64,000 nucleotides of DNA from Chryseobacterium sp. JV274 (GTDB taxonomy: Bacteria > Bacteroidota > Bacteroidia > Flavobacteriales > Weeksellaceae), in NCBI RefSeq assembly GCF_903969135.1, contig NZ_LR824569.1, positions 3,803,001 through 3,867,000 on the forward strand. The letters are read 5' to 3'. The position numbers were made by a program, and so were the translations under genes. The notes below the pieces were generated by a model. It searched no databases. It was not told where the DNA came from and worked only from the letters and a program-made list of their open reading frames with translations. Shown piece after piece: positions 35,733 through 44,231 of the stretch. The first letter of the stretch is position 1, and the number at the start of each line of letters is the position of its first letter.

Positions 35733-37091
35733 CTATGCATTCTTTTCAACAGCCGGAATAGGATCTGCATAATGTGCTAATCCATAATTTTGTGTCTGAG
35801 ACAATTCTGGGTTTTTCACATGCCACTCAAATTCATCTCTGAAATGACGGATTGCTGCTGCAACCGGCCAAGCTGCTGCATCACCCAATGGGCAAATCGT
35901 GTTTCCTTCGATTTTTCTCTGGATATCCCAAAGTAGATCGATATCCTCCATCTTTCCTTCTCCTTTCTCGATTTTCTTTAAAATCTTGTACATCCATCCC
36001 GTTCCTTCACGGCAAGGAGTACATTGTCCGCAGCTTTCGTGATTGTAGAATCTTGCTAAAGTCATCGTGTGGTCTACAATACACTGGTCTTCATCCAATA
36101 CGATGAAACCTCCTGAACCCATCATTGTTCCGGTAGCGAAACCACCATCTGCCAATGATTCATAGTTCATATATCTTGGCTCTCCATTCACTGTTCTCAG
36201 CAACAAATTAGCAGGAACGATAGGAACAGAACTTCCGCCGGGAATACAAGCCTTTAATTTTTTTCCGTCTTTAATACCGCCGCAATATTCATCAGAATAG
36301 ATGAATTCTTCTACGGTAATAGTCATATCGATTTCGTATACCCCCGGTTTGTTGATGTTTCCACAAGCAGAAATTAATTTCGTACCTGTAGATCTTCCCA
36401 CTCCGATTTTAGCATACTCAGCACCTGTTATATCAATGATTGGAACAATTGCTGCAATAGATTCAACGTTATTTACTACTGTTGGTCTTTCCCAAAGTCC
36501 TTTTACAGCCGGGAATGGCGGTTTTAATCTTGGGTTACCTCTTTTTCCTTCAAGGGATTCAAGCAATGCAGTTTCTTCACCACAGATGTATGCTCCACCA
36601 CCTCTCTGAACATAAATTTCACAATCGAAACCTGTTCCCAGGATGTTTTTACCTAAAAATCCTGCTGCTTTGGCTTCTTCAATAGCTTCTTCAAGGATAT
36701 CAGGAATCCATGAATATTCTCCACGGATGTAGATATAAGAAACATTAGAACCTAAACAGTAAGAAGAAATTAGCATTCCCTCGATCAATAAATGAGGAAG
36801 GAACTCCATCAGATATCTGTCCTTGAATGTTCCAGGCTCAGATTCATCCGCATTGACAACAAGGTGTCTTGGAACGCCTTCAGGCTTTGCCAAAAAGCTC
36901 CATTTCATTCCTGTTGGGAATCCAGCTCCACCACGTCCTCTTAATCCTGAAGCTTTTACTTCTTCAAGAATTTCGTCAGGAGTCATCTTCAAGGCTTTTT
37001 CAGCTGCTGTATAACCTCCCTGTTTACGGTACGTTTCAAAGTAGCGAATACCTTCTATATGTGCGTCTTTAAGTAAAAGTTTTTTACTCAT
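35733..37091 (-). CDS. nuoF: NADH-quinone oxidoreductase subunit F
   Basis: The FMN- and NADH-binding subunit, 452 aa. It has SGLRGRGGAGFPTGMKW (NADH/FMN loop), VVNADESEPGTFKDR, RGGGAYICGEETALLESLEG and the [4Fe-4S] N3-type motif ESCGQCTPCREGTGW with a later Cys in NTICPLGD. 96 bp after nuoE in a spacer without genes. Confidence 0.96.
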   Translation of the reverse strand: MSKKLLLKDAHIEGIRYFETYRKQGGYTAAEKALKMTPDEILEEVKASGLRGRGGAGFPTGMKWSFLAKPEGVPRHLVVNADESEPGTFKDRYLMEFLPHLLIEGMLISSYCLGSNVSYIYIRGEYSWIPDILEEAIEEAKAAGFLGKNILGTGFDCEIYVQRGGGAYICGEETALLESLEGKRGNPRLKPPFPAVKGLWERPTVVNNVESIAAIVPIIDITGAEYAKIGVGRSTGTKLISACGNINKPGVYEIDMTITVEEFIYSDEYCGGIKDGKKLKACIPGGSSVPIVPANLLLRTVNGEPRYMNYESLADGGFATGTMMGSGGFIVLDEDQCIVDHTMTLARFYNHESCGQCTPCREGTGWMYKILKKIEKGEGKMEDIDLLWDIQRKIEGNTICPLGDAAAWPVAAAIRHFRDEFEWHVKNPELSQTQNYGLAHYADPIPAVEKNA

Positions 37092-37187
37092 TGTTTATTA
37101 TGCTTTTAGCTATTGGTTTGTGGCCGTTAGCTTTTTATAATTATTTTAAAAATTAACTGATTTTAAATCCGGGATTCAAAATCTTTA

Positions 37188-37697
37188 TTAGTCTAAAGCA
37201 AGTTGTCCCTGTCTGCAAAGTTCAAGGATTTCGTCTACTTTCTCTATTGTTAAATTTTCATGAAAGAATTTTCCTAACTGCAGCATTGGTGCATATCCGC
37301 ATGCTCCAAGACATTCAGCAGGCTTTAATGTAAACATACCGTCTTCAGTAGTTTCTCCATCCTTAATATTCAGTTTTGTTCTGATATGGTCAAGGATTTT
37401 TTCACTTCCACAAACCATACAAGGCCCTGTTCTGCAAACTTCCAAAACATATTTACCTACCGGCTTCATATTAAACATGGTATAGAAAGTAGCCACCTCA
37501 TATACTTCAATCGGCTGGATACTTAATAGTTCGGCAACATAATCCATCACAGGAACATCTAACCATCCTCCGAATTCTTTCTGTGCTAAGTGAAGTACAG
37601 GAAGAAGAGCTGATTTTTGTCTTCCTTCAGGATATCTTGCGATAATTTTATGTACCTGTGCTAAACTTTCCGGTTTAAAAGCTATTGTTTCGCTCAT
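37188..37697 (-). CDS. nuoE: NADH-quinone oxidoreductase subunit E
   Basis: The 169-aa thioredoxin-like [2Fe-2S] subunit carrying cluster N1a. The four cluster cysteines are in CRTGPC and ECLGAC. The N-terminal helical part includes GRQKSALLPVLHLAQKEFGGWL. The 91-bp spacer to nuoD is AT-rich with TTTATAATT-type repeats. Confidence 0.95.
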   Translation of the reverse strand: MSETIAFKPESLAQVHKIIARYPEGRQKSALLPVLHLAQKEFGGWLDVPVMDYVAELLSIQPIEVYEVATFYTMFNMKPVGKYVLEVCRTGPCMVCGSEKILDHIRTKLNIKDGETTEDGMFTLKPAECLGACGYAPMLQLGKFFHENLTIEKVDEILELCRQGQLALD

Positions 37698-37788
37698 TTT
37701 TGAAATTTTAGATTTTAGATTTTAAATTCTAAATGAATAACGGTCTAAAATCAATTTATAATTTATAATTCAAAATTTATAATTCCAG

Positions 37789-39012
37789 TTATGCGTCTAA
37801 TTCTCCCGCAATAATATTCATACTACACATCGTTACAATGGCATCTGAAATTACAGAACCTGTAATCATTTCAGGATATGCCTGATAGTAGATGAAACAT
37901 GGTCTTCTGAAGTGAAGTCTGTAAGGGCTTCTTCCTCCATCACTTACAAGATAAAATCCTAATTCTCCGTTTCCACCTTCTACAGCGTGGTAAACTTCTC
38001 CTTTCGGTACATCAGTTTCTCCCATTACAATTTTAAAATGGTAGATCAATGCTTCCATTTTCTGATATACATCTGCCTTTTCAGGAAGATAGAAGTCAGG
38101 AACATCCGCGTGGAATGGTCCTTCCGGAAGATTTTCGTATGCTTGTTTGATGATTTTTAATGATTCCCAGATTTCCTGTTGACGAACCATGAAACGGTCG
38201 TAAGTATCTCCTGAAGTTCCTACAGGAATAATGAAGTCGAAATCTTCATAGGAAGAATAAGGCTGTGCAACTCTTACATCATAATCTACTCCTGCTGCAC
38301 GTAAATTTGGACCTGTGAAACCATAGCTTAATGCTCTTTCGGCAGAAATAGCTCCTGTACCGATGGTTCTGTCCATAAAAATTCTGTTTCTTTCTAATAA
38401 AGTACCGAATTCTTTGAATCTTGCCGGGAAAGTCTTTAAGAAATCCTGTAATAACTCATGAAACTTAGGCGTGAAATCTCTTTCAAAACCTCCGATTCTT
38501 CCCATATTGGTTGTCATCCTTGCTCCACAGATCTGCTCGTACATATCATAAATACGCTCTCTTTCGATGAACATGTAAGTAAGCCCTGTAATCGCTCCTG
38601 AGTCCATTCCGGTTACTCCGTTACAGATCAGGTGGTCACCGATTCTTGCTAATTCCATTAAGATAACACGCATATAGTCTACACGTTTTGGAACTTCAAC
38701 GCCAATCAGTTTCTCTACTGTCATGTGCCAACCTAAGTTGTTGATGGGTGCAGAACAGTAATTCATACGGTCAGTAAGGGTAGTGATCTGAGAGTAGTTT
38801 CTTCTTTCAGAAATTTTCTCAAATGCTCTGTGGATGTATCCTACCGTTTGCTCAGCGTGAAGAATTCTCTCCCCGTCCATCGTTAAGATATTCTGGAAAA
38901 TCCCGTGAGTAGCAGGGTGGGTAGGTCCTAAATTGAGGGTATACAATTGTCCGTCAATCTGTTCCTTACTTTCGTACTGGTTTAGTATATTAGATAATGA
39001 GTTATCTTTCAT
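37789..39012 (-). CDS. nuoD: NADH-quinone oxidoreductase subunit D
   Basis: The 49-kDa-type quinone-site subunit, 407 aa from the ATG at 39012. An upstream in-frame extension to 39057 reads through AT-rich repeats and is rejected. Motifs are LNLGPTHPATHG, the quinone-site loop, HAEQTVGYIHRAFEK, ERIYDMYEQICGARMTTN, and the C-terminal FRRPCFIYYQAYPEMITG. Follows nuoC. Confidence 0.95.
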   Translation of the reverse strand: MKDNSLSNILNQYESKEQIDGQLYTLNLGPTHPATHGIFQNILTMDGERILHAEQTVGYIHRAFEKISERRNYSQITTLTDRMNYCSAPINNLGWHMTVEKLIGVEVPKRVDYMRVILMELARIGDHLICNGVTGMDSGAITGLTYMFIERERIYDMYEQICGARMTTNMGRIGGFERDFTPKFHELLQDFLKTFPARFKEFGTLLERNRIFMDRTIGTGAISAERALSYGFTGPNLRAAGVDYDVRVAQPYSSYEDFDFIIPVGTSGDTYDRFMVRQQEIWESLKIIKQAYENLPEGPFHADVPDFYLPEKADVYQKMEALIYHFKIVMGETDVPKGEVYHAVEGGNGELGFYLVSDGGRSPYRLHFRRPCFIYYQAYPEMITGSVISDAIVTMCSMNIIAGELDA

Positions 39013-39080
39013 AATATATAATTGATAATTGATAAAGGATAATTGATAATGAATCAACCATCAGTAATCATTTATATTTT

Positions 39081-39575
39081 TTATCTTCCGAACATATTAT
39101 CGTCCTTATCGGTTCTCGTACCGTCTTCAAGGCGATATTCTTTCAACATTGGGTGGTATCCAAGATCTTCCATATTCAAAATAGGTCTAAGATCCGGGTG
39201 TCCTTTAAATTTAATCCCATAGAAATCATATGTTTCTCTTTCCATCCAGTTAGCTCCGGCATAGAGCTCAGTAAGAGAATCTACTTCGATATTTTCTCTG
39301 GACATGAATATTTTCAGACGTAATCTGAAATTGGCCATCATATTATGCAAATGGTATACAACGCCTATTTCCTTTTCAGGGAATTCAGGGTAATGAATAC
39401 CACAGATATCCGTAAGGAAATTAAATTCCAAAGACGAATCTTTAAGGTAGTGAATGATTTTCTTACTATCTTCTTTCTTCACCTCAATCGTCAGCATTCC
39501 GTAAGGTTCTGAGCTTGAAATGACAGATTCCGGAAATTCTCTTGTGATTGCTTCTAATACAAATTCGTTCGTCAT
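39081..39575 (-). CDS. nuoC: NADH-quinone oxidoreductase subunit C
   Basis: The 30-kDa-type peripheral subunit, 164 aa, separate from NuoD. Signatures are FLTDICGIHYPE, GVVYHLHNMMANFRLRLK and NWMERETYDFYGIKFKGHPDLRPIL (DFYGIKFKGHPDLRPIL is the classic C-terminal motif). Stop of nuoB lies 6 bp upstream of its start. Confidence 0.95.
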   Translation of the reverse strand: MTNEFVLEAITREFPESVISSSEPYGMLTIEVKKEDSKKIIHYLKDSSLEFNFLTDICGIHYPEFPEKEIGVVYHLHNMMANFRLRLKIFMSRENIEVDSLTELYAGANWMERETYDFYGIKFKGHPDLRPILNMEDLGYHPMLKEYRLEDGTRTDKDDNMFGR

Positions 39576-39581
39576 TTCCGT

Positions 39582-40142
39582 TTAGTTGCTTATGTTGTAA
39601 GAATCTAATAATTTCTGATATTCAGGCATATCTCTTCTTCTGATGCTTTCACTTTCTGCAAGAGCCTGTACCTGCATTACTCCTTCAATGATCTGTTCAG
39701 GTCTTGGAGGGCATCCAGGAACATAAACATCCACCGGAATAATCTTATCGATCCCCTGAAGTACAGAATATGTATCAAAAATACCACCGCTGGAAGCACA
39801 AGCTCCAACTGCTACTACCCATTTCGGCTCTGCCATCTGGGTATAAACTTCTTTCAGGACTGGTCCTAATTTCTTTGATATAGTTCCACAAACCATCAGC
39901 ATATCTGCTTGTCTTGGAGAGAAAGAGTTTCTTTCCATACCAAATCTTGACGCATCATACGTTGGGTTTAGGGTAGCCATAAACTCAATACCGCAACAAG
40001 AGGTAGCAAAAGGTAACGGCCAAAGTGAAAACTTTCTTGCCATCCCGATTACACTGCTCAGTTTTGTTGCGAAAAACCCTTCTCCTTCATATCCTTCGGG
40101 AGCAGGTGCATCTGTTCTTATTACTGGTTTTTTATCTGACAT
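39582..40142 (-). CDS. nuoB: NADH-quinone oxidoreductase subunit B
   Basis: The PSST-type subunit carrying terminal cluster N2, 186 aa. The tandem cysteines are in ATSCCGIEFMA; the other two ligands are in VGACASSGGIF and PGCPPRPEQIIEG. The 117-bp spacer to nuoA contains a 16-bp tandem repeat. Confidence 0.96.
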   Translation of the reverse strand: MSDKKPVIRTDAPAPEGYEGEGFFATKLSSVIGMARKFSLWPLPFATSCCGIEFMATLNPTYDASRFGMERNSFSPRQADMLMVCGTISKKLGPVLKEVYTQMAEPKWVVAVGACASSGGIFDTYSVLQGIDKIIPVDVYVPGCPPRPEQIIEGVMQVQALAESESIRRRDMPEYQKLLDSYNISN

Positions 40143-40150
40143 TTTTAGTA

Positions 40151-40198
40151 AATATTTAAAGATTAAAATATTTAAAGATTAAAATATTTAAAGATTAA
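40151..40198. repeat. Three perfect copies of a 16-bp tandem repeat
   Basis: AATATTTAAAGATTAA occurs three times head to tail between nuoA and nuoB. The unit is entirely AT-rich except one G per copy. Such arrays vary by slippage and could affect spacing or RNA stability in the operon. Confidence 0.85.
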
Positions 40199-40259
40199 AA
40201 AATAAGACCTTCACAATCTTTAAATTACTTAAATAAATTCAATCTTTTAATGTTAAAAT

Positions 40260-40631
40260 TTATTTATCCCAATCCAGCGCACCGCGTTTCCAAACATAGA
40301 AAAACGCTACGAAGAATATCGCAACGAACGTAAGTACAGCAAGGAATCCCTCCATGCCGAATTCTCTAAAGTTTACTGCGTAAGGATAAAAGAATACGAT
40401 TTCAATATCGAATAGTACGAACAATACCGCGGTCAGGAAGTACTTGATAGAAAACGGTGTTCTAGCATTTCCTTCTGCAGGAACTCCACATTCCCAGCTT
40501 TGGTTTTTTACAGAGTTTCCTTTTTTCTGCTGTGGTCCCAAGAAATGTGCCCCAAGCAAAGAAACAGCTACAAATCCTACTGCTACACCAGCCTGGATAA
40601 GGATTGGAATATAACTTTCAGGTAAATTCAT
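40260..40631 (-). CDS. nuoA: NADH-quinone oxidoreductase subunit A
   Basis: A 123-aa membrane subunit with three transmembrane helices and the conserved loop NQSWECGVPAEGNARTPFSIKYFLTAVLFVLFDIEIVF (key parts ECGVPAEGNAR and FDIEIVFFYPYA). First gene of the operon. Confidence 0.95.
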   Translation of the reverse strand: MNLPESYIPILIQAGVAVGFVAVSLLGAHFLGPQQKKGNSVKNQSWECGVPAEGNARTPFSIKYFLTAVLFVLFDIEIVFFYPYAVNFREFGMEGFLAVLTFVAIFFVAFFYVWKRGALDWDK

Positions 40632-40654
40632 TTTTGCATTATTATCTCAATTTG

Positions 40655-40662
40655 CAAATTTA
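40655..40662 (-). promoter_or_regulatory. -7 promoter element of the nuo operon
   Basis: Plus strand CAAATTTA, i.e. TAAATTTG on the coding strand, 23 bp before the nuoA ATG. It is the only good -7 match upstream of the operon. The remaining ~220 bp to the next gene show nothing else. Confidence 0.5.
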
Positions 40663-40884
40663 GCGAATAAACAAGAAAGCATGAAATTTATCAGCTTAAA
40701 TGTCGTATGAAAATGAGTTAAATCGGTAATTTAGAATCAATAAAAATTAGCTTTTGGTGATTGTTTTTCTTAATGTGTTTTTCCCCTTTTTTTGTAGCAG
40801 CTCCCCAAAAATATAGCTCATCCTACGTATTGGATATATTTTAACTGAATGAAATGCAGATTTAATAAAAATTGGCTTTATATT

Positions 40885-41061
40885 TTATTTCTTCATTTTT
40901 CTTAGAACAGAATATGCCATAAAAGAGATGTATCCAAAAAGAATACTGGCAAAAAGGATATTGATGACGGTATTCGTCCTATCATCCTGCGATTGAAAAA
41001 AGAAGTTATAACTGATAAATCCGGCAATTAAAATAGCGAAAATGATAAGTTGTGGTTTCAT
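40885..41061 (-). CDS. Small two-helix membrane protein
   Basis: A 58-aa protein from the ATG at 41061; a TTG three codons upstream is less likely. Two hydrophobic helices (QLIIFAILIAGFISYNFFF and NILFASILFGYISFMAYSV) are joined by SQDDRTNT, and the tail is basic (LRKMKK). No named family. Possibly in an operon with the upstream acetyltransferase-like gene, 52 bp away. Confidence 0.6.
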   Translation of the reverse strand: MKPQLIIFAILIAGFISYNFFFQSQDDRTNTVINILFASILFGYISFMAYSVLRKMKK

Positions 41062-41113
41062 AAAGTTCAAAGTTTAGAGTTTAAAGTACTTTTTACATTC
41101 TATAAATACAGTA

Positions 41114-42244
41114 TCATTTATTCACTTCCATTGAATAGGTTCTTCTTCTCTTATGGTTTACCGGATTATAATCCTGCCATAGGAGCTGCACACTTTTATT
41201 TTCTTCAAGTTCAGGATTAGTTTCTGCGAAATTGATTCCCATACTGGTAAATCGTACAAAAATTTCTTTGAAGATAATTGCCGTTACGCCACGTCTTTGA
41301 TATTCAGGGTGAATCCCGATAAGGTAAAAATTGGCTCTGTCATTCTTTTTGCCTGCTTGTAGGAAATGCCACCATCCGAAAGGAAATAATTTTCCTTTTG
41401 ACTTTTGTAAAGCTTTAGAATAAGAAGGCATCGTAATCGCGAAAGAAACCAGCTGCTGATTTTCATCCACTACGCAGATCACATAATTTTTATCAATGAA
41501 CGGGAAATATTTCTCTTTGTATGTTTTGATCTGTTCCTCAGAAATTGGAGTATAAGTAGAAAGATGCTTATAAGTTTCATCCAGCAGCTTAAACATAGGT
41601 TCTACATACGGGAGGATTTCTTCCTTTGATTTGAATTTAAGAACGCTGAGTTTGTATTTCTGAGCAATCAGTCCACTGAATTTTTCTACTTTTTCAGGAA
41701 GTATTTTCGGGAAATTCATCTCATATTCTACCCATTCTTTTTCTTTGGTTAATCCAAGATTTTCAAGATGTTTAGGGTAATAGGCATGATTGTAAATTCC
41801 AATCATTGTTGCCAGTTTATCAAATCCCATTGTCAGCATACCGGCTTTGTCAAGATTGGTGAATCCCATAGGCCCTTCAATCTTATTGATGTTATGTTCT
41901 TTGGCATAATCAATGGCAGTCTGAATCAATGCTTTAGAAACCTCAGTGTCATCAATGAAATCTATCCAGCCAAAGCGTACTTTTTTGATGTCTAATTCTT
42001 TTTCCTCCTTGTGGTTTATAATTACTGCGATTCTTCCCACTACTTTACTGTTTTTTACAGCCAGAAATTGCTTGGATTCGGAATAGAGGAATGCCGGATT
42101 TTCATTTGCATCCCATATTTTTATTTCGTCTTTGATAAAGGATGGAACATAGTACGGATTATTTTTGTACAGATCCATCGGAAATTTTACGAATTGCTTT
42201 AGTTGACCGGCTGTTTTTACTTCAATAATTGAAACCTTAGACAT
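41114..42244 (-). CDS. GNAT-like acetyltransferase-family protein
   Basis: 376 aa from the ATG at 42244; the longer frame to 42337 has no support. The N-terminus has the pattern of a degenerate GNAT half (KQFVKFPMDLYKNNPYYVPSFIKDE, FLAVKNSKVVGRIAVIINH). The C-terminal half has a fuller one with FYLIGIHPEYQRRGVTAIIF, where the R/Q-x-x-G acetyl-CoA loop is QRRGVT. This family is often annotated as acetyltransferase or, wrongly, GTP cyclohydrolase. Substrate unknown. TATATTTG at 42268-42275 on this strand is a likely -7 element. Confidence 0.75.
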   Translation of the reverse strand: MSKVSIIEVKTAGQLKQFVKFPMDLYKNNPYYVPSFIKDEIKIWDANENPAFLYSESKQFLAVKNSKVVGRIAVIINHKEEKELDIKKVRFGWIDFIDDTEVSKALIQTAIDYAKEHNINKIEGPMGFTNLDKAGMLTMGFDKLATMIGIYNHAYYPKHLENLGLTKEKEWVEYEMNFPKILPEKVEKFSGLIAQKYKLSVLKFKSKEEILPYVEPMFKLLDETYKHLSTYTPISEEQIKTYKEKYFPFIDKNYVICVVDENQQLVSFAITMPSYSKALQKSKGKLFPFGWWHFLQAGKKNDRANFYLIGIHPEYQRRGVTAIIFKEIFVRFTSMGINFAETNPELEENKSVQLLWQDYNPVNHKRRRTYSMEVNK

Positions 42245-42349
42245 AACTTTTGATGGTAATTTAAGGACAAATATAAATAATAATATCTTATACTTTGGCA
42301 CAGTTTTTACATCATTATGGATAAAAATTAAACACAAAATCTATATAAA

Positions 42350-43060
42350 ATGGCGGGTTATTATATCATTATTGGTATTTCAATGTTGGTGAGCTGGTGG
42401 GTTTCTTCCAGGTTGAAATCAAAATTTGAATATTATTCCAATGTGCACCTTCGAAACGGCCTTTCGGGGAAAGAAGTAGCGGAAAAAATGTTGAGGGATA
42501 ACGGGATCAATGATGTTCAGGTAATATCTGTTCCCGGGCAGTTGACGGACCACTATAATCCGGCAGATAAAACAGTGAACCTTTCTGAAGGGGTTTACAT
42601 GCAGAGAAACGCAGCCGCAGCCGCAGTAGCAGCTCATGAATGCGGACACGCAGTACAGCATGCCGTAGGATATTCTATGTTGAATTTACGTTCAAAACTG
42701 GTTCCTATTGTTAATATAAGTTCCAATCTGATGCAATTTGTCCTTATAGCGGGTATCGCGGTAATGGCAGCATCAAGAACGATGGAAAATCCCAATGGAA
42801 ATACAACAGTTCTTGCCATTGGAGTTGCTATGTTTGCTGTGACAACACTTTTTGCTTTTGTAACACTTCCTGTGGAGTATGATGCAAGTAACAGAGCTAT
42901 GAAATGGCTTAAAGATACAGGAACTGTAACTGCAGAGGAATTTGTAGGAGTGCAGGACAGCCTGAAATGGGCAGCAAGAACTTATGTGGTAGCAGCCTTA
43001 GGATCTCTGGCACAACTTCTTTACTGGGGATCATTACTTCTTGGTGGAAGAAGGGATTAA
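42350..43060 (+). CDS. YugP-type membrane zinc metallopeptidase
   Basis: A 236-aa membrane protein of the neutral zinc metallopeptidase family. The zinc motif is HECGH in AAHECGHAVQHAVGY, with DHYNPADKTVNLSEGVY before it and further membrane segments near 125-145, 155-180 and 205-225. Its peptidase activity in vivo is not well known. End overlaps the convergent yigZ end by 4 nt. Confidence 0.9.
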   Translation: MAGYYIIIGISMLVSWWVSSRLKSKFEYYSNVHLRNGLSGKEVAEKMLRDNGINDVQVISVPGQLTDHYNPADKTVNLSEGVYMQRNAAAAAVAAHECGHAVQHAVGYSMLNLRSKLVPIVNISSNLMQFVLIAGIAVMAASRTMENPNGNTTVLAIGVAMFAVTTLFAFVTLPVEYDASNRAMKWLKDTGTVTAEEFVGVQDSLKWAARTYVVAALGSLAQLLYWGSLLLGGRRD

Positions 43061-43662
43061 TCATTAAATTCAAATGAAACATATTGCATCTCGGAGAGTT
43101 TTTTCGAGATGTTTTCTTTTTGTGCAAGCTTCAGTGAGGCAGTAAGAATACAGTTTTCGTTGGCGTCAAAATTCAAAACCTTGGCATCAAATTTTGAAAG
43201 CAGAGTGAATATTGTATTCTGCTGATTAAAATTAAACAGAATCTCTATTTCCGTTTCCAGTTCACGGGTAATGATTTTAGCTTCTTCCAATGTAATCTTT
43301 GCAGATTCCTTATAAGCTTTTACCAATCCCGAAACCCCTAGTTTGGTTCCTCCATAATAACGGACTACAATTACGAGAATATTGGTGACCTCATTTGCCA
43401 GCAGCTGATTGTAAATAGGTAATCCGGCACTTCCGGAAGGCTCGCCATCATCATTGGCACGGTAGTTATCACCATTTAATCCCATTCTGAAAGCATAACA
43501 GTGGTGAGTAGCTTTCGGATGTTCTTCCCTTATTTTTTCCAGCGCATTCTTCAATTCCTTTTCATTGGTTACCGGGAACGCAAATCCTATAAACTTGCTT
43601 CCTTTTTCCTTTAAAAGAGTATTTTCTATGGGTTTTTCTATGGTTTTGTATTCAAACGTCAT
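43057..43662 (-). CDS. YigZ/IMPACT family protein
   Basis: A 201-aa two-domain protein. The N-terminal UPF0029 domain has KGSKFIGFAFPV, HPKATHHCYAFR, NDDGEPSGSAGLPI and VVRYYGGTKLGVSGLVKAY, the family signature. The C-terminal domain (~135-201) is DUF1949-like. Bacterial members may interact with ribosomes or nucleic acids; function uncertain. Confidence 0.92.
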   Translation of the reverse strand: MTFEYKTIEKPIENTLLKEKGSKFIGFAFPVTNEKELKNALEKIREEHPKATHHCYAFRMGLNGDNYRANDDGEPSGSAGLPIYNQLLANEVTNILVIVVRYYGGTKLGVSGLVKAYKESAKITLEEAKIITRELETEIEILFNFNQQNTIFTLLSKFDAKVLNFDANENCILTASLKLAQKENISKKLSEMQYVSFEFND

Positions 43663-43730
43663 TGTGTATTCCGGCTTTAATTATGCAAAAATATTAAATG
43701 CTTTAGTATTCTGCATCATGATCATAAATT

Positions 43731-43753
43731 AAGCCGTCAGAATTTGACGGCTT
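43731..43753. terminator. Hairpin after the double-glycine peptide genes
   Basis: A 9-bp stem AAGCCGTCA / TGACGGCTT with a 5-nt loop, 29 bp after the stop of the first peptide gene on the minus strand; T-rich on the plus side too. It likely terminates both directions. Confidence 0.65.
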
Positions 43754-43781
43754 ATATATTTTTGAATGTAAAATTATACTG

Positions 43782-43964
43782 TTACATCACATCTCCACAA
43801 AGGTCCATTGGAATCAGACACATATAACTTGTTGGACCGCAAAAATCCTGAGGGCATTTGTCTCTGCATCTTGTAGGTTGTCCATTAGGGAGTATACATG
43901 TTACAAAAACCCCTCCTTTAATGGTTTTCATACTGGCTCTGGATACTTTTTTCAGGTTATTCAT
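43782..43964 (-). CDS. Double-glycine leader peptide A, six-Cys core (bacteriocin-like)
   Basis: A 60-aa peptide. The leader MNNLKKVSRASMKTIKGG has the flavobacterial bacteriocin-like pattern NLKKxSRxxxKxIxGG. Cleavage after GG would release a 42-residue core with six Cys (in VTCILP, TRCRDKCPQ, DFCGP, YMCLIP and DLCGDVM). The function is not known: bacteriocin, signal peptide or other RiPP are possible. No C39-peptidase transporter or modifying enzyme lies nearby. Pairs with the adjacent peptide B. Confidence 0.8.
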   Translation of the reverse strand: MNNLKKVSRASMKTIKGGVFVTCILPNGQPTRCRDKCPQDFCGPTSYMCLIPMDLCGDVM

Positions 43965-44005
43965 GATAATATTTTTGTTGGATTAATTGATATAATTTAA
44001 CAATA

Positions 44006-44170
44006 TTAGCATTGGAATGTTCCATCTGCCCAAGGCGGTGGGCAGCTCATACTTGAAGGCGTTGCACAGCAATGCTGTAATGAAGACGGATAGAATGAGC
44101 AGCATTCAGGAGCGTTTCCTCCGTTTACTTTCTTTAAACTCTGTCTTGAAACTTTCTTTAAATTTTTCAT
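44006..44170 (-). CDS. Double-glycine leader peptide B, six-Cys core (bacteriocin-like)
   Basis: A 54-aa peptide found by direct translation of the minus strand from ATG 44170; it is too short for common length cut-offs. The leader MKNLKKVSRQSLKKVNGG is nearly the same as in peptide A. The 36-residue core is different but also has six Cys (two CC pairs in APECCSF and QHCCATP, then MSCPPP and a terminal FQC). Two homologous leaders with unlike cores are typical of duplicated, fast-evolving peptide genes. It lies 42 bp upstream of A and 61 bp after ribD. Confidence 0.82.
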   Translation of the reverse strand: MKNLKKVSRQSLKKVNGGNAPECCSFYPSSLQHCCATPSSMSCPPPWADGTFQC

Positions 44171-44231
44171 AGTAATTTTTTTGTGTAACTAATGTAAAGA
44201 AATTATTTCATTCGATGGTGATAAAGTGCTT

